DNA of 64,000 nucleotides from Ginsengibacter hankyongi (GCF_008710285.1 NZ_VYQF01000001.1:1435501-1499500), one strand, 5' to 3'; counted from the stretch's first letter, positions 53,921-63,092 are shown. The notes: a model not told the origin generated them from the letters alone. Translations and numbers: made by a program.

Positions 53921-54002
53921 TGCGCATGGAGGGACTCGAACCCCCACACCTTGCGGCATCAGATCCTAAGTCTGACGTGTCTACCAATTTCACCACATGC
54001 GC
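53921..54002 (-). tRNA. tRNA-Leu (anticodon UAG)
   Basis: The minus-strand sequence folds as a class II tRNA: acceptor GCGCATG / CATGCGC with A discriminator at 53921, a D-arm with GGTGAAATTGGTAGACAC, anticodon stem CAGA / TCTG with loop CTTAGGA (anticodon TAG, reading CUA and perhaps all CUN), a variable arm GATGCCGCAAGGTGT, and T-arm GGGGGTTCGAGTCCCTC. The CCA end is not encoded (next bases CTT). A matching promoter box lies at 54021-54014. Confidence 0.97.
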
Positions 54003-54013
54003 TTTTGGGGCGG

Positions 54014-54021
54014 CAAAAGTA
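54014..54021 (-). promoter_or_regulatory. -7 box of tRNA-Leu
   Basis: TACTTTTG on the minus strand, an exact TAnnTTTG match, 11 nt before the mature tRNA 5' end. A run of eight T upstream (54042-54035) provides a -33-like T stretch at suitable spacing. Confidence 0.62.
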
Positions 54022-54153
54022 AATGATTTAGGTTAAAAAAAATGCATGTAACTAAGAATTATGGATTTTAATAAAATGCGAATTATAATTTTAAAAAAAT
54101 TATAAATAAAAATCGAAAATTTCTAATGTAAATACCATCAGCTTATTTCTATG

Positions 54154-54161
54154 TAAATTCG
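54154..54161 (+). promoter_or_regulatory. -7 box of relA/spoT
   Basis: TAAATTCG (TAnnTTYG) ends 6 nt (TATTGT) before the ATG at 54168, which places the transcription start on the start codon. Confidence 0.48.
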
Positions 54162-54167
54162 TATTGT

Positions 54168-56399
54168 ATGGAAACTACACTTGACGTCCCCAAATATTCA
54201 TTAAATGAAGAAGAGGAAAAAAAAGAAATCCTTCGACATTACCGTGCTTTACTAAGGGCTTTAAAGCCGAAATTAAAACCAGGAGATAAAGAACTGGTAC
54301 GCCAGGCTTTTGAAATAGCAGTTGAAGCACACAAGACTATGCGGCGAAAAAGCGGTGAACCTTACATTTTACATCCTTTGGCTGTTGCAATGATATGTGT
54401 AGAAGAAATCGGGCTTGGTGTTCGCAGTACTATTTGCGCATTAATTCACGATACTGTTGAAGACACCGATGTAACACTCGAAGATATTCAAAGGGAATTT
54501 GGAAGCGAGATTACAAAGATTGTAGATGGTCTCACAAAAATTTCAAATGTACTGGATGCCAATACATCGCAACAGGCAGAGAATTTTAAAAAGATTTTAC
54601 TCACAGTAACAGACGACCCGCGGGTTATTTTGATTAAGCTGGCAGACAGGCTTCATAACATGCGCACACTCGACAGCATGAAGCGTGAAAAGCAACTGAA
54701 AATTGCATCTGAAACAGTGTATGTGTATGCGCCTCTTGCCCACCGGATGGGGCTCTACAATATAAAAACCGAAATGGAAGACCTGGCTATGAAATATATG
54801 GAGCCAGATAGTTACAAGTACATTGCCAAAAAACTGGATAATACCAAAAGGGAACGCACCCGTTACATTAATGAATTTATAAAACCAATAAAAGAAAAAT
54901 TACAACAAAGCCATTTCAATTTTGAAATTTATGGCAGACCAAAGAGTATTCATTCGATATGGAATAAAATGAAAAAGAAAGGCGTGTCATTTGATGAAGT
55001 GTATGATCTCTTTGCCATACGGATTATTTTAAATTCTCCTCCTGAAAAAGAAAAGGAAGATTGCTGGAAAGTGTACAGCCTGGTTACAGATGAATATACT
55101 CCGGCACCCGAAAGATTAAGAGATTGGCTTAGTAACCCAAAAAGTAATGGGTATGAAGCTTTGCACACAACCGTAATGGGAGCCCAGGGCAAATGGGTTG
55201 AAGTGCAGATAAGAACCAAAAGGATGAATGACATTGCAGAAAAAGGACTTGCTGCGCACTGGAAATACAAAGAGGGCACTGATGAAGAAAACCGTTTTGA
55301 TAAATGGTTTCAGCAAATAAGAGATATGCTGAGTAGCCACGATACTAATTCAATTGATTTTCTACAGGACTTTAAAGTTTCATTTTTAGCAGAAGAAATT
55401 TATGTATACACGCCAAAAGGGGATGTTAAAATGTTGCCCATTGGTGCATCCGCACTTGATTTTGCATTTTCAGTTCATACTGCAATTGGAGAAAGATGTA
55501 TTGGGGCAAAAGTTAATCATAAGCTTGTTCCCATAAGCCATAAACTTCGCAGCGGAGACCAGATAGAAATTATCACTTCAACAAAACAAAAGCCCAACAG
55601 CGAATGGCTCAAATTTGTTGTAACGCCAAAGGCAAAAACCAAGATAAAAGATTCACTTAAAGAAGAGAAAAGAAAAATAGGTGAAGAGGGAAAATATATT
55701 CTTCAAAGAAAGCTTGAAAACATGGGCGCCGCTATGAATCCACCCAATATAGAAGAGCTTACGAGTTTTTATAAACTTCAATCCTCGCTTGATTTGTTTT
55801 ATGAAATTTCTTTAAAAAAAATTGATCTTAAAGAACTCAAAGAGTTTAATGTAATTGGCGATAAAATTTTTGCGCCAAAAGTTCATAAGCCAGCGCATGA
55901 AGAAAAAAGTGAAATTGAAAACAGGAATTACAATAAAAAAGATGCAGAACTTATCATCTTCGGCGAAAGCAGCGATAGAATTATGTACACGCTTGCCAAT
56001 TGCTGCAAGCCAATTCCCGGCGATGATGTTTTTGGATTTGTAACACAAGGTGAAGGACTTAAAATTCACCGTACTACCTGCCCGAATGCAGCAAGATTAT
56101 TGTCGAATTATGGACACAGAGTTGTGAAAACAAAATGGGTTAAAAACAAAGAGATTTCATTCTTAACAGGTATTAAAATTGTCGGATTGGACGACGTTGG
56201 CGTTATAAATAAAATAACTAATCTCATAAGCGGTACTTTAAAAATTAATATTAATGCACTCACCATCGAAGCAAAAGAAGGTCTTTTTGAAGGTAACATA
56301 AAAGTATATGTGCACGATAAAGATGAACTGGAAGATCTTGTCGAGCATTTAAAAAATCTTCCGGGAATAGAAAGTGTTGATCGCTATGACACCGAATAG
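54168..56399 (+). CDS. (p)ppGpp synthetase/hydrolase, RelA/SpoT family
   Basis: 743 aa. Domains in order: HD hydrolase (about 50-200, YILHPLAVAMICVEEIGLGV, ALIHDTVEDTD with the HD pair), synthetase (about 240-350, YGRPKSIHSIWNKMKKK, DLFAIRIILNSP), TGS (about 400-460, YVYTPKGDVKMLPIGASALD), helical region, zinc-finger-like CCKPIPGDDVFGFV (about 615), and a C-terminal ACT domain (GIKIVGLDDVGVINKITNLI, about 665-740). HD and synthetase motifs are both complete, so it should be bifunctional, matching Bacteroidota Rel. It senses amino-acid starvation at the ribosome. It has its own promoter. Confidence 0.96.
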   Translation: METTLDVPKYSLNEEEEKKEILRHYRALLRALKPKLKPGDKELVRQAFEIAVEAHKTMRRKSGEPYILHPLAVAMICVEEIGLGVRSTICALIHDTVEDTDVTLEDIQREFGSEITKIVDGLTKISNVLDANTSQQAENFKKILLTVTDDPRVILIKLADRLHNMRTLDSMKREKQLKIASETVYVYAPLAHRMGLYNIKTEMEDLAMKYMEPDSYKYIAKKLDNTKRERTRYINEFIKPIKEKLQQSHFNFEIYGRPKSIHSIWNKMKKKGVSFDEVYDLFAIRIILNSPPEKEKEDCWKVYSLVTDEYTPAPERLRDWLSNPKSNGYEALHTTVMGAQGKWVEVQIRTKRMNDIAEKGLAAHWKYKEGTDEENRFDKWFQQIRDMLSSHDTNSIDFLQDFKVSFLAEEIYVYTPKGDVKMLPIGASALDFAFSVHTAIGERCIGAKVNHKLVPISHKLRSGDQIEIITSTKQKPNSEWLKFVVTPKAKTKIKDSLKEEKRKIGEEGKYILQRKLENMGAAMNPPNIEELTSFYKLQSSLDLFYEISLKKIDLKELKEFNVIGDKIFAPKVHKPAHEEKSEIENRNYNKKDAELIIFGESSDRIMYTLANCCKPIPGDDVFGFVTQGEGLKIHRTTCPNAARLLSNYGHRVVKTKWVKNKEISFLTGIKIVGLDDVGVINKITNLISGTLKININALTIEAKEGLFEGNIKVYVHDKDELEDLVEHLKNLPGIESVDRYDTE

Positions 56400-56476
56400 T
56401 ACAGTGATTGATCAATAAACAACGGGCAATAGGCAATTGAACGTACATCGTACATCAATACGTCTCACATCGTAAA
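56400..56476. other. Low-complexity spacer before pyrD
   Basis: Contains short related units: CAACGGGCAATAGGCAATTGAA, and the repeated ACATCGTACATC with CACATCGTA further on. These simple units recur within about 60 nt, resembling degenerate intergenic repeats. No gene is present. Confidence 0.4.
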
Positions 56477-56487
56477 TTGTATCTTCT

Positions 56488-56495
56488 TATCTTCG
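56488..56495 (+). promoter_or_regulatory. -7 box of pyrD
   Basis: TATCTTCG (TAnnTTYG) ends 8 nt before the pyrD ATG at 56504, predicting a leader of only one or two nucleotides. Confidence 0.48.
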
Positions 56496-56503
56496 CCGCC
56501 ATC

Positions 56504-57553
56504 ATGTATAAGCTGGTGCGAAATATTTTATTCTGGTTCGATGCCGAAAAAGTGCATTATTTTTCAATGAACCTGCTGAAGTTTGCCTGCAAGTTTTCTT
56601 TTATAAAAATTTTTCTTCGGAAAAAATTCAGCATCAATTCAACCGCGTTAGAACGAAATTATTTTGGGCTTGTATTTCCAAACCCTGTAGGGCTTGCTGC
56701 AGGCTTCGATAAAAATGCAAAGTACCTTAATGAACTAATGACATTGGGTTTCGGTTTTGTTGAAATAGGAACCGTAACACCTGTGCCCCAGGATGGAAAT
56801 CCCAAACCAAGATTATTTCGATTGCCAAAAGATAAGGCAATTGTAAACCGCATGGGCTTTAATAATGATGGAGTTGTTGTAGTTGCAGAACGTTTATATA
56901 AATTTATAAACAGTGCGGCTTATTTAAATGAAAAGAAAAAAATAATTATCGGTGGAAATATTGGCAAAAATAAAAACACACCGAATGAAGATGCCTGGAA
57001 AGATTATGAGACCTGTTTTAGTCTTTTGCATAATGTCGTGGATTATTTTGTGGTAAATGTAAGTTCACCCAACACACCAGGATTAAGAGATCTTCAGCAA
57101 AAAGATTCTTTAAAAAAAATTCTTTTGCATTTACAAAGTTTAAATAAAACGAAAAAAACTCAGAAGCCTTTACTGCTAAAAATTTCTCCTGATCTTTCAA
57201 CAGATGAACTGGATGATATTATTGATTTAGCAATGGAAATAAAGCTGGATGGGCTTGTTGCCGCTAATACCACAATAAAAAGGATTAATTTAAATTCATC
57301 TAAAAAAATAATTGATAAAGCAGGAGCAGGTGGTTTAAGCGGGAAGCCTCTTATGGCGGAATCTACTGAGATTACTCATTTAATTTTAAAAAAAACAAAA
57401 GGAAAAATTCCTGTAATAAGCAGCGGCGGAATTTTTACACCCGCTGATGCCGATGAAAAATTTATAGCAGGTGCGGCACTGGTACAGGTATGGACTGGCT
57501 TTATTTATGAAGGTCCCTGCATTGCAAAAAAAATTTGCAGGTCTTTAATTTAA
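56504..57553 (+). CDS. pyrD: Dihydroorotate dehydrogenase (quinone), class 2
   Basis: 349 aa from the ATG at 56504 (nine codons inside a longer frame that begins with TTG). It oxidises dihydroorotate to orotate with FMN and quinone in pyrimidine synthesis. The N-terminal membrane-binding helices (RNILFWFDAEKVHYFSMNLL) are typical of class 2. Conserved segments include NPVGLAAGFDKNAKYLNEL, GTVTPVPQDGNPKPRLFRLP, NRMGFNNDG, VVNVSSPNTPGLRDLQ with the catalytic Ser, NTTIKR, and AGAGGLSGKPL with SSGGIF. It follows spoT; terC follows 21 nt after the stop. Confidence 0.95.
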   Translation: MYKLVRNILFWFDAEKVHYFSMNLLKFACKFSFIKIFLRKKFSINSTALERNYFGLVFPNPVGLAAGFDKNAKYLNELMTLGFGFVEIGTVTPVPQDGNPKPRLFRLPKDKAIVNRMGFNNDGVVVVAERLYKFINSAAYLNEKKKIIIGGNIGKNKNTPNEDAWKDYETCFSLLHNVVDYFVVNVSSPNTPGLRDLQQKDSLKKILLHLQSLNKTKKTQKPLLLKISPDLSTDELDDIIDLAMEIKLDGLVAANTTIKRINLNSSKKIIDKAGAGGLSGKPLMAESTEITHLILKKTKGKIPVISSGGIFTPADADEKFIAGAALVQVWTGFIYEGPCIAKKICRSLI

Positions 57554-57574
57554 ATTACATTTTAATTCTAATAC

Positions 57575-58375
57575 ATGAGTTATTTATTCACCAGTGAAAG
57601 TATTATAAGTTTTATTATTCTTGTAATACTCGAGATAGTTTTAGGTATTGACAATGTAATTTTTGTAAGTATAATTATTAACCGGCTTCCAAAAGATAAA
57701 CATAAAAAGGCCCGGCTGTTCTGGATTGTGCAAGGTATGATTGTAAGAAGTATAATGCTGCTGGGACTGGGATGGCTGTTATCACAAAAGGGTAAATCAG
57801 TTATTACACTATTTGAAAAAGGATTTGATTTGGCAAGTTTAGTAATGCTTGCAGGCGGTATTTTTCTTATTTATAAATCTGTTCATGAAATTCATCAAAA
57901 GCTGGAAGGAGAAGATATGAGTATCCTAAAGGGGAAGGTAAAATTTTTGAGTTTCACTAAAGCCGTAGTTCAAATAATTTTAATTGATATGGTGTTTTCA
58001 TTTGACAGCATCATTACTGCGGGCGGCACTGCAAAGCATGTCGAGATTATGATTGCTGCCGTAGTTATAGCTCTTACAATAATGTTTTTATTTAGCCCAA
58101 AAATCGCAGCCTTTATTCACAAGCATCCAACATTTAAAATGCTTGCCCTTTCATTTCTTGTTATGATTGGGTTAAGCCTTGTAATTGAAGGCTGGGATAC
58201 CGAAAAAGCCGAGGACCTTCATTTAAAAAATTATATCTATTTCGGCATGGCATTTTCATTTATGGTTGAGTTATTAAATATGAGAGTAAGAAATAAGCAA
58301 ACCAGAAGGCTGGTGGAACTGAATGAACCTCGTTATAATGAAAATGAATCTAATGAAAGTGACATGGCAAAATAA
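57575..58375 (+). CDS. TerC-family membrane protein
   Basis: 266 aa with about seven transmembrane helices. The first region has the family acidic motif LEIVLGIDNVIFVSIIINRL, and later FSFDSIITAGG repeats the D-containing motif. TerC/Alx proteins are linked to metal ion (Mn) efflux or tellurite resistance. The C-terminus is a short hydrophilic tail (NEPRYNENESNESDMAK). It lies directly after pyrD in the same direction, probably as a convenience operon. The transported ion is not readable. Confidence 0.92.
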   Translation: MSYLFTSESIISFIILVILEIVLGIDNVIFVSIIINRLPKDKHKKARLFWIVQGMIVRSIMLLGLGWLLSQKGKSVITLFEKGFDLASLVMLAGGIFLIYKSVHEIHQKLEGEDMSILKGKVKFLSFTKAVVQIILIDMVFSFDSIITAGGTAKHVEIMIAAVVIALTIMFLFSPKIAAFIHKHPTFKMLALSFLVMIGLSLVIEGWDTEKAEDLHLKNYIYFGMAFSFMVELLNMRVRNKQTRRLVELNEPRYNENESNESDMAK

Positions 58376-58593
58376 AGTGTACTAACGCGATATCTTTAGC
58401 TTCACTAACGGTATAGATAAAACGCAATTCCCTGTAAGCGTTTCTATTTAATTTTCTTCCGAACAAAAAAATATTTTAAAAAAGATATAATCTAATCCTA
58501 AACAATTTATTTAAAAACTGTGTTTTTATAAATCGTAAAATTGCTGCATAAAAGAAGTTGTAAATTGGGCCGTAATTTGATAAAAAAATTTTT
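58376..58593. other. terC-bshA intergenic region
   Basis: 218 nt with A-rich sequence and no convincing gene. A TAATTTG motif (58573-58579) near the bshA ATG is one T short of a full -7 box. No clear terminator for the pyrD-terC transcript. Confidence 0.4.
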
Positions 58594-59718
58594 ATGAATA
58601 TAGGAATCGTTTGTTATCCTACCTATGGTGGAAGCGGGGTATTGGCAACAGAACTTGGTAAGGCGCTTGCAGATAAAGGCCACAATATACACTTCATTAC
58701 CTATCAACAACCGGTAAGATTAAATGCTTTTCACGCCAATATTTTTTATCATGAAGTGAGCGTTCCTACTTATCCATTATTTGATTATCCCCCTTACGAA
58801 ACCGCGTTGGCAAGCAAAATGGTGGATGTTATTATTAATAACGACGTACAGCTTTTGCATGTTCATTATGCTATTCCACATGCGTCTGCGGCATATATGG
58901 CAAAGCAGATTTTGAAGAAAGAAGGAATACAAATTCCGGTGATAACTACGTTGCATGGCACTGATATTACTTTGGTAGGAAAGGATAAAACTTATTCGCC
59001 GGTTGTTACATTTTCTATGAATGAGAGCGACGCGATTACAGCGGTTTCTAAAAATCTTCGTGATGAAACTTATAGAAATTTCAAGATGGAAAAAGATATC
59101 GAAGTCATCTATAACTTTGTAGACATAAAACGTTTTGAACGTACGCCCGTGCAGGCTTTCAGGCAAATTATTGCACCAAAGAATGAACGGATTTTATTAC
59201 ATGCCTCCAATTTCAGAAGAGTAAAAAGAGTAGACGACGTGGTAAATGTATTTAAAGAAGTAAATAAGCAAATTCCTTCGAAACTTTTATTTGTGGGTGA
59301 TGGTCCGGAACGTACGCACATTGAGGGATTATGCCGGCAAATGGACGCCCATGCTGATGTAAAATTCCTCGGCCGCCAGGAACAAATGGAAGATATACTT
59401 GCAATCACTGATCTTTTCATTTTGCCAAGTGAATATGAAAGTTTTGGATTGGTAGCATTAGAAGCGATGGCTGCCGGTGTTCCTGTAATATCAACCAACG
59501 TAGGAGGGCTTCCTGAAATAAACATAGAAGGAGTTACCGGTTTTTTAAGTAATGTAGGAGATGTGGAAAATATGAGCAAGAATATCACTCACATTTTTTC
59601 TGATGATATTGCCTTTAAAGAAATGAAAAAAAATGCCCTGGAGCAGGCGCAAAAATTTGATATTTCCACCATAGTTCCCGTTTATGAAAATCTTTATAAA
59701 AAAGTTTTAGGAGAATAA
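58594..59718 (+). CDS. bshA: BshA, N-acetyl-alpha-D-glucosaminyl L-malate synthase
   Basis: 374 aa GT4 glycosyltransferase. It joins GlcNAc (from UDP-GlcNAc) to malate, the first step of bacillithiol synthesis. The N-terminal Rossmann domain starts IGIVCYPTYGGSGVLATELG, which is the BshA signature, then HVHYAIPHASAAY and TTLHGTDITLVGKD. The C-terminal domain has FRRVKRVDDVVNVF, LLFVGDGPER, and ILPSEYESFGLVALEAMAAG, with the EX7E-type catalytic motif. bshB and bshC are not in the window. The gene is single, ending close to the convergent envC-like gene. Confidence 0.95.
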   Translation: MNIGIVCYPTYGGSGVLATELGKALADKGHNIHFITYQQPVRLNAFHANIFYHEVSVPTYPLFDYPPYETALASKMVDVIINNDVQLLHVHYAIPHASAAYMAKQILKKEGIQIPVITTLHGTDITLVGKDKTYSPVVTFSMNESDAITAVSKNLRDETYRNFKMEKDIEVIYNFVDIKRFERTPVQAFRQIIAPKNERILLHASNFRRVKRVDDVVNVFKEVNKQIPSKLLFVGDGPERTHIEGLCRQMDAHADVKFLGRQEQMEDILAITDLFILPSEYESFGLVALEAMAAGVPVISTNVGGLPEINIEGVTGFLSNVGDVENMSKNITHIFSDDIAFKEMKKNALEQAQKFDISTIVPVYENLYKKVLGE

Positions 59719-59748
59719 GTACTTTAGTCTGCCCGGTGCCCGGTCGCA

Positions 59749-61053
59749 TTAATGCCTAAGCCATTGCTCAGGATTTACGTTGGTAGTTTCCTGCATTATA
59801 ATAAAGTCAACTTCACCCTGTCCTTCATCATTTTCTCCTGTTTTACCTATCACTTGCCCGGTTTTCACCTCGTCTCCTCTTTGCACATTTGCCGAAGCTA
59901 GATTGCTATATACCGTAAAGTATTTACCGTGCTTTATAAATACGGCCAGTTTATCTTCCATATAACTCACGAGTGTTACCTGCCCTTCAAAAACGGCTTT
60001 AACAGGCTCGCCTATTTTGGCGCCGATAGTTACTCCGGGATTATCGTAAATTACTCCCCCAGGTAATTTGTTAGGCCCATAATGTTCTGTAATATAGCCT
60101 GACACAGGCCATGGAAGTATTCCGCGATTTTTGTAAAAATTTGCATCCAATGCTTTATCCGCTTCTGAACTTACTAATACACTTCCTGTAGGTTTAGAGT
60201 TAGCTGAGGGATTTGTAGTTTTAGTTATATTACTATTGGCAACTGTATTTTTAGAATTAGCATTATTTTTTTTCAATTCCGCCAGGCGTGCCTTTTCTCT
60301 TTTAGCAGCCTCATTTCTCGCAATCTCCACTTCACGTCTAATCATGGCCGTTATCATATTTTTCAGCTTGGCATCCTGCTTTCGTTTTGCGTTTACCTGT
60401 GCTGTTAATTCTTTTTGCTGGCTTTTTAATTTATTAACAATAGATTTTTTTTCTTCCTGTTGTTTTTCAAGCTGTGTCATTGCTCTATCCTGCTCTTTCA
60501 ACGCAAAGTTCTTTTTAATTTTTGTTCCGGATAAAACCTTTATGCGATCGGCCAGCATATCTTGCGTTCTCAAAATATTTTCCGCCTGCATTTCGCGATA
60601 ACTTCTGTAAGACTTTAAATAGGCTACCCTTTTTATTGCATCATTAAAACTCGAAGCAGAAAAAATAAAATTTAAGAAATTATAATTACTCCGGCTTTTA
60701 TATGCATATACCATGCTGTTGGAATATTCCTGTTTAAGCGTGTCTAAAATGCGAGACATTTTATTAACTTCTTTTTGAGCGAGGTAAATATTATTATTAA
60801 GATTTTTTATTTCGCTGCTAATATTGTCAATTACGTTTCCCTGCAGGTCAAGCTTTTTATTGATGAGGGAAAGCTGACCGATATTTACTTTTGCAGTTTT
60901 CCTGGTTTCATTTAGCGCTTTCTCAGTTTCTGCAATTTCTCTTCTTAATTGTTCCCGCTGTTGTTGTAATGCATCTTTATCATCAGTTTGTTGCGCTGTC
61001 GCCTTGATAAAAAATAAAAGAAAAGTTATCGCTAATACAATTGTCTTTCGCAT
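59749..61053 (-). CDS. EnvC-like peptidoglycan hydrolase activator (degenerate LytM)
   Basis: 434 aa: signal peptide (about 1-20), two-part coiled coil (about 22-250), a Asn/Ser/Thr/Pro linker, and a C-terminal LytM/M23 fold (about 320-434). The metal ligands are missing: NPGVTIGAKIGEP where active M23 enzymes have HxGxDxxxxxGxP, YSNLASAN where they have a YxHL histidine, and EVDFIIMQ where the HxH motif is expected. As with E. coli EnvC, this argues for an amidase-activating role at the periplasmic face of the divisome rather than direct cutting. It is the last gene of the ispF-dut-DUF4292 run. Confidence 0.9.
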   Translation of the reverse strand: MRKTIVLAITFLLFFIKATAQQTDDKDALQQQREQLRREIAETEKALNETRKTAKVNIGQLSLINKKLDLQGNVIDNISSEIKNLNNNIYLAQKEVNKMSRILDTLKQEYSNSMVYAYKSRSNYNFLNFIFSASSFNDAIKRVAYLKSYRSYREMQAENILRTQDMLADRIKVLSGTKIKKNFALKEQDRAMTQLEKQQEEKKSIVNKLKSQQKELTAQVNAKRKQDAKLKNMITAMIRREVEIARNEAAKREKARLAELKKNNANSKNTVANSNITKTTNPSANSKPTGSVLVSSEADKALDANFYKNRGILPWPVSGYITEHYGPNKLPGGVIYDNPGVTIGAKIGEPVKAVFEGQVTLVSYMEDKLAVFIKHGKYFTVYSNLASANVQRGDEVKTGQVIGKTGENDEGQGEVDFIIMQETTNVNPEQWLRH

Positions 61054-61143
61054 GCCGGGAATTTTTTAATAAAATTAAATGAGTAATTATTTATGCAGAA
61101 AGCTATGAATTTACTACAGGAGTCTATATTTTAAAAGTAACGT

Positions 61144-61965
61144 TTATTTTGTTTTATAATTTCTTGGAATGCTGAATGGGAATGATAATTCCTTGTTAAA
61201 GTCATATTGCTTAAAATTAAGATTTATATCAACTTTTGTTTTTTCAGCAACAGTTATTTCACGATAGGTTGCAAAATAAAATCCATTATTTTTTTCATAT
61301 TCGCCATAACTGAGATCTGCGGTGCGGTTCTGCCCCACGTCAATGTCATCAAGCTTGCTTCGCTCAAGAAGATTATTATCTGCAGATATAGTTAACAGGT
61401 TTTTAAAAAACTCGCTTACGGTTCCCAATAACACATGATTTTCTGTTTGCCTGTATGAAACAATGCTGTCACTAACGTAAATAGGATTACCAATGATGAG
61501 GTCCTGGAGCGTAGCAAAAGTCAAAGGAATGTGCGCAATGTCTTCGATATAATTAAACGGATGATATTCTACCTGCTTATTCAATTTATTCAAAATAATT
61601 ATAGTGTCCTTTGTTATAAGAATTCTAAATGCCTCAATACTAAGAAACGTTGCATTAATGGAAACCCATAAAACACTGTCTTTATATAATCTTACAAATG
61701 CATTGAAGTCTGGTTGCTTCCCTTTATAATCTTCATATTGAACTTTTATCTTGGCGGAAAATGTGGTAAAATTTATCCTGTTTTTTTCAAGTGATTTTAA
61801 AATATCAAAAGCATTTTTTAAAGAGTCTGTTTTTACTGGCGTGGGCGATATCACTAACTGTGTGTCTTTTTTACTAATTGCTGTCTGCAATTTTTTTGTT
61901 GACCTGCAACTGCTTATTAAATAAATTATAAGCACGCAGGAAACAATCGTAATCAAATATTTCAT
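61144..61965 (-). CDS. DUF4292 lipoprotein
   Basis: 273 aa. N-terminal signal with lipobox (MKYLITIVSCVLIIYLISSC) places a lipid on Cys20. The body is beta-rich with features of the LolA/LolB-like fold (FTTFSAKIKVQYEDYKGKQP, VRLYKDSVLWVSIN, LTFATLQDLIIGNP), which is the DUF4292 family. That fold carries lipoproteins, so a periplasmic or outer-membrane transport role is possible but not shown. It lies between dut and the EnvC-like gene and is probably co-transcribed. Confidence 0.87.
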   Translation of the reverse strand: MKYLITIVSCVLIIYLISSCRSTKKLQTAISKKDTQLVISPTPVKTDSLKNAFDILKSLEKNRINFTTFSAKIKVQYEDYKGKQPDFNAFVRLYKDSVLWVSINATFLSIEAFRILITKDTIIILNKLNKQVEYHPFNYIEDIAHIPLTFATLQDLIIGNPIYVSDSIVSYRQTENHVLLGTVSEFFKNLLTISADNNLLERSKLDDIDVGQNRTADLSYGEYEKNNGFYFATYREITVAEKTKVDINLNFKQYDFNKELSFPFSIPRNYKTK

Positions 61966-61987
61966 TATTCACTTTACTTTTTAAAAA

Positions 61988-62431
61988 TTAAACCTTGCCA
62001 GTATGTCCGAAACCTCCTTCACCTCGTGAAGAAACTTCCAATTTTTCAACAGGTTGCAACAGTGCCCGCTCCACTTTCGATATAACGACCTGGGCTATAC
62101 GCTCTCCGTGGTTGATAATTTGTTCCTGCGATGATAAATTTATCAGGATAACTTTTAGTTCACCGCGGTAATCGCTGTCAATGGTACCCGGTGAATTTAA
62201 ACAGGTTATCCCTTGTTTATGTGCAAGGCCGCTTCGGGGGCGCATTTGAGCTTCATAACCATTTGGTATTTCTAAAAAAATTCCTGTAGGAATCATAGCT
62301 CGTTCCAAAGGTTGTAATATAACAGGATTTTGCAAATAAGCTCTTATATCCATACCTGCAGAACCTGCAGTTGAATATTCAGGTAAATCGTTTCCTGATG
62401 TGTTGATGATTTTTATTACCACTTCATGCAT
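61988..62431 (-). CDS. dut: dUTP pyrophosphatase
   Basis: 147 aa. dUTPase keeps uracil out of DNA and makes dUMP for thymidylate. All five trimeric motifs appear: AGMDIRAYL (1), PRSGLAHKQG (2), NSPGTIDSDYRGE (3), GERIAQVVI (4), and the C-terminal RGEGGFGHTG (5) that folds over the nucleotide. Full length. It is 45 nt downstream of ispF and 22 nt upstream of the DUF4292 gene in transcription order. Confidence 0.97.
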   Translation of the reverse strand: MHEVVIKIINTSGNDLPEYSTAGSAGMDIRAYLQNPVILQPLERAMIPTGIFLEIPNGYEAQMRPRSGLAHKQGITCLNSPGTIDSDYRGELKVILINLSSQEQIINHGERIAQVVISKVERALLQPVEKLEVSSRGEGGFGHTGKV

Positions 62432-62476
62432 TGCGACAAAGATAATGATGCATGAGTTTAAAAAAATAAAGTTGTG

Positions 62477-62962
62477 TCAATTATTAATCGAAATAAGCAA
62501 AGTTGTTGCATATGCTGCAACTCCTTCTTCCCTGCCAACAAATCCCATTTTTTCGGATGTGGTTGCTTTTATAGAAACTGCATTTTCATTTAATGAAAGA
62601 ATTGTTGAAATTACTTTTTGCATTTCGGGAATGTATTGTTTTATTTTAGGTTGTTCGAGGCAAACTGTTGAATCGATGTTTTCGATTTTATAACCAGCCT
62701 CGGCAATAAGCCTGTAAGTTTTTTGTAAAAGTATTTTACTGTCTATGTCTTTAAAATCCGCAGATGTATCGGGAAAATGAACACCAATATCCCCAAGGCA
62801 AGCTGCGCCAAGTAATGCATCGCAAATAGCATGAAGCAATACATCAGCATCGCTGTGCCCAAGAGCGCCTTTCACATGAGGAAGTTTTACGCCACCAATC
62901 CATAAATCTCTCCCAGCTACCAATTGGTGAAAATCAATTCCAAAACCTATTCTAAATGACAT
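62477..62962 (-). CDS. ispF: 2-C-methyl-D-erythritol 2,4-cyclodiphosphate synthase
   Basis: 161 aa. IspF forms the cyclic diphosphate in the non-mevalonate isoprenoid pathway. Visible: the Zn ligands in GIDFHQLVAG and GHSDADVLLHAICDALLGA, DIGVHFPDTSADFKDIDS, and C-terminal IKATTSEKMGFVGREEGVAA. All catalytic residues are present. It is followed by dut, DUF4292 and the EnvC-like gene on the minus strand. The rest of the pathway is outside the window. Confidence 0.97.
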   Translation of the reverse strand: MSFRIGFGIDFHQLVAGRDLWIGGVKLPHVKGALGHSDADVLLHAICDALLGAACLGDIGVHFPDTSADFKDIDSKILLQKTYRLIAEAGYKIENIDSTVCLEQPKIKQYIPEMQKVISTILSLNENAVSIKATTSEKMGFVGREEGVAAYATTLLISINN

Positions 62963-63092
62963 GTAATTTTTTTATGTATTCTACGCTTAATTTTTATTAC
63001 GGCAAATATAATTTGAATCTTACTAAAAGTTTATTAACACCGCAATAGCATTATTAAGATTGAGACTTTTAAAAATTTCCCGACATGGCAAT

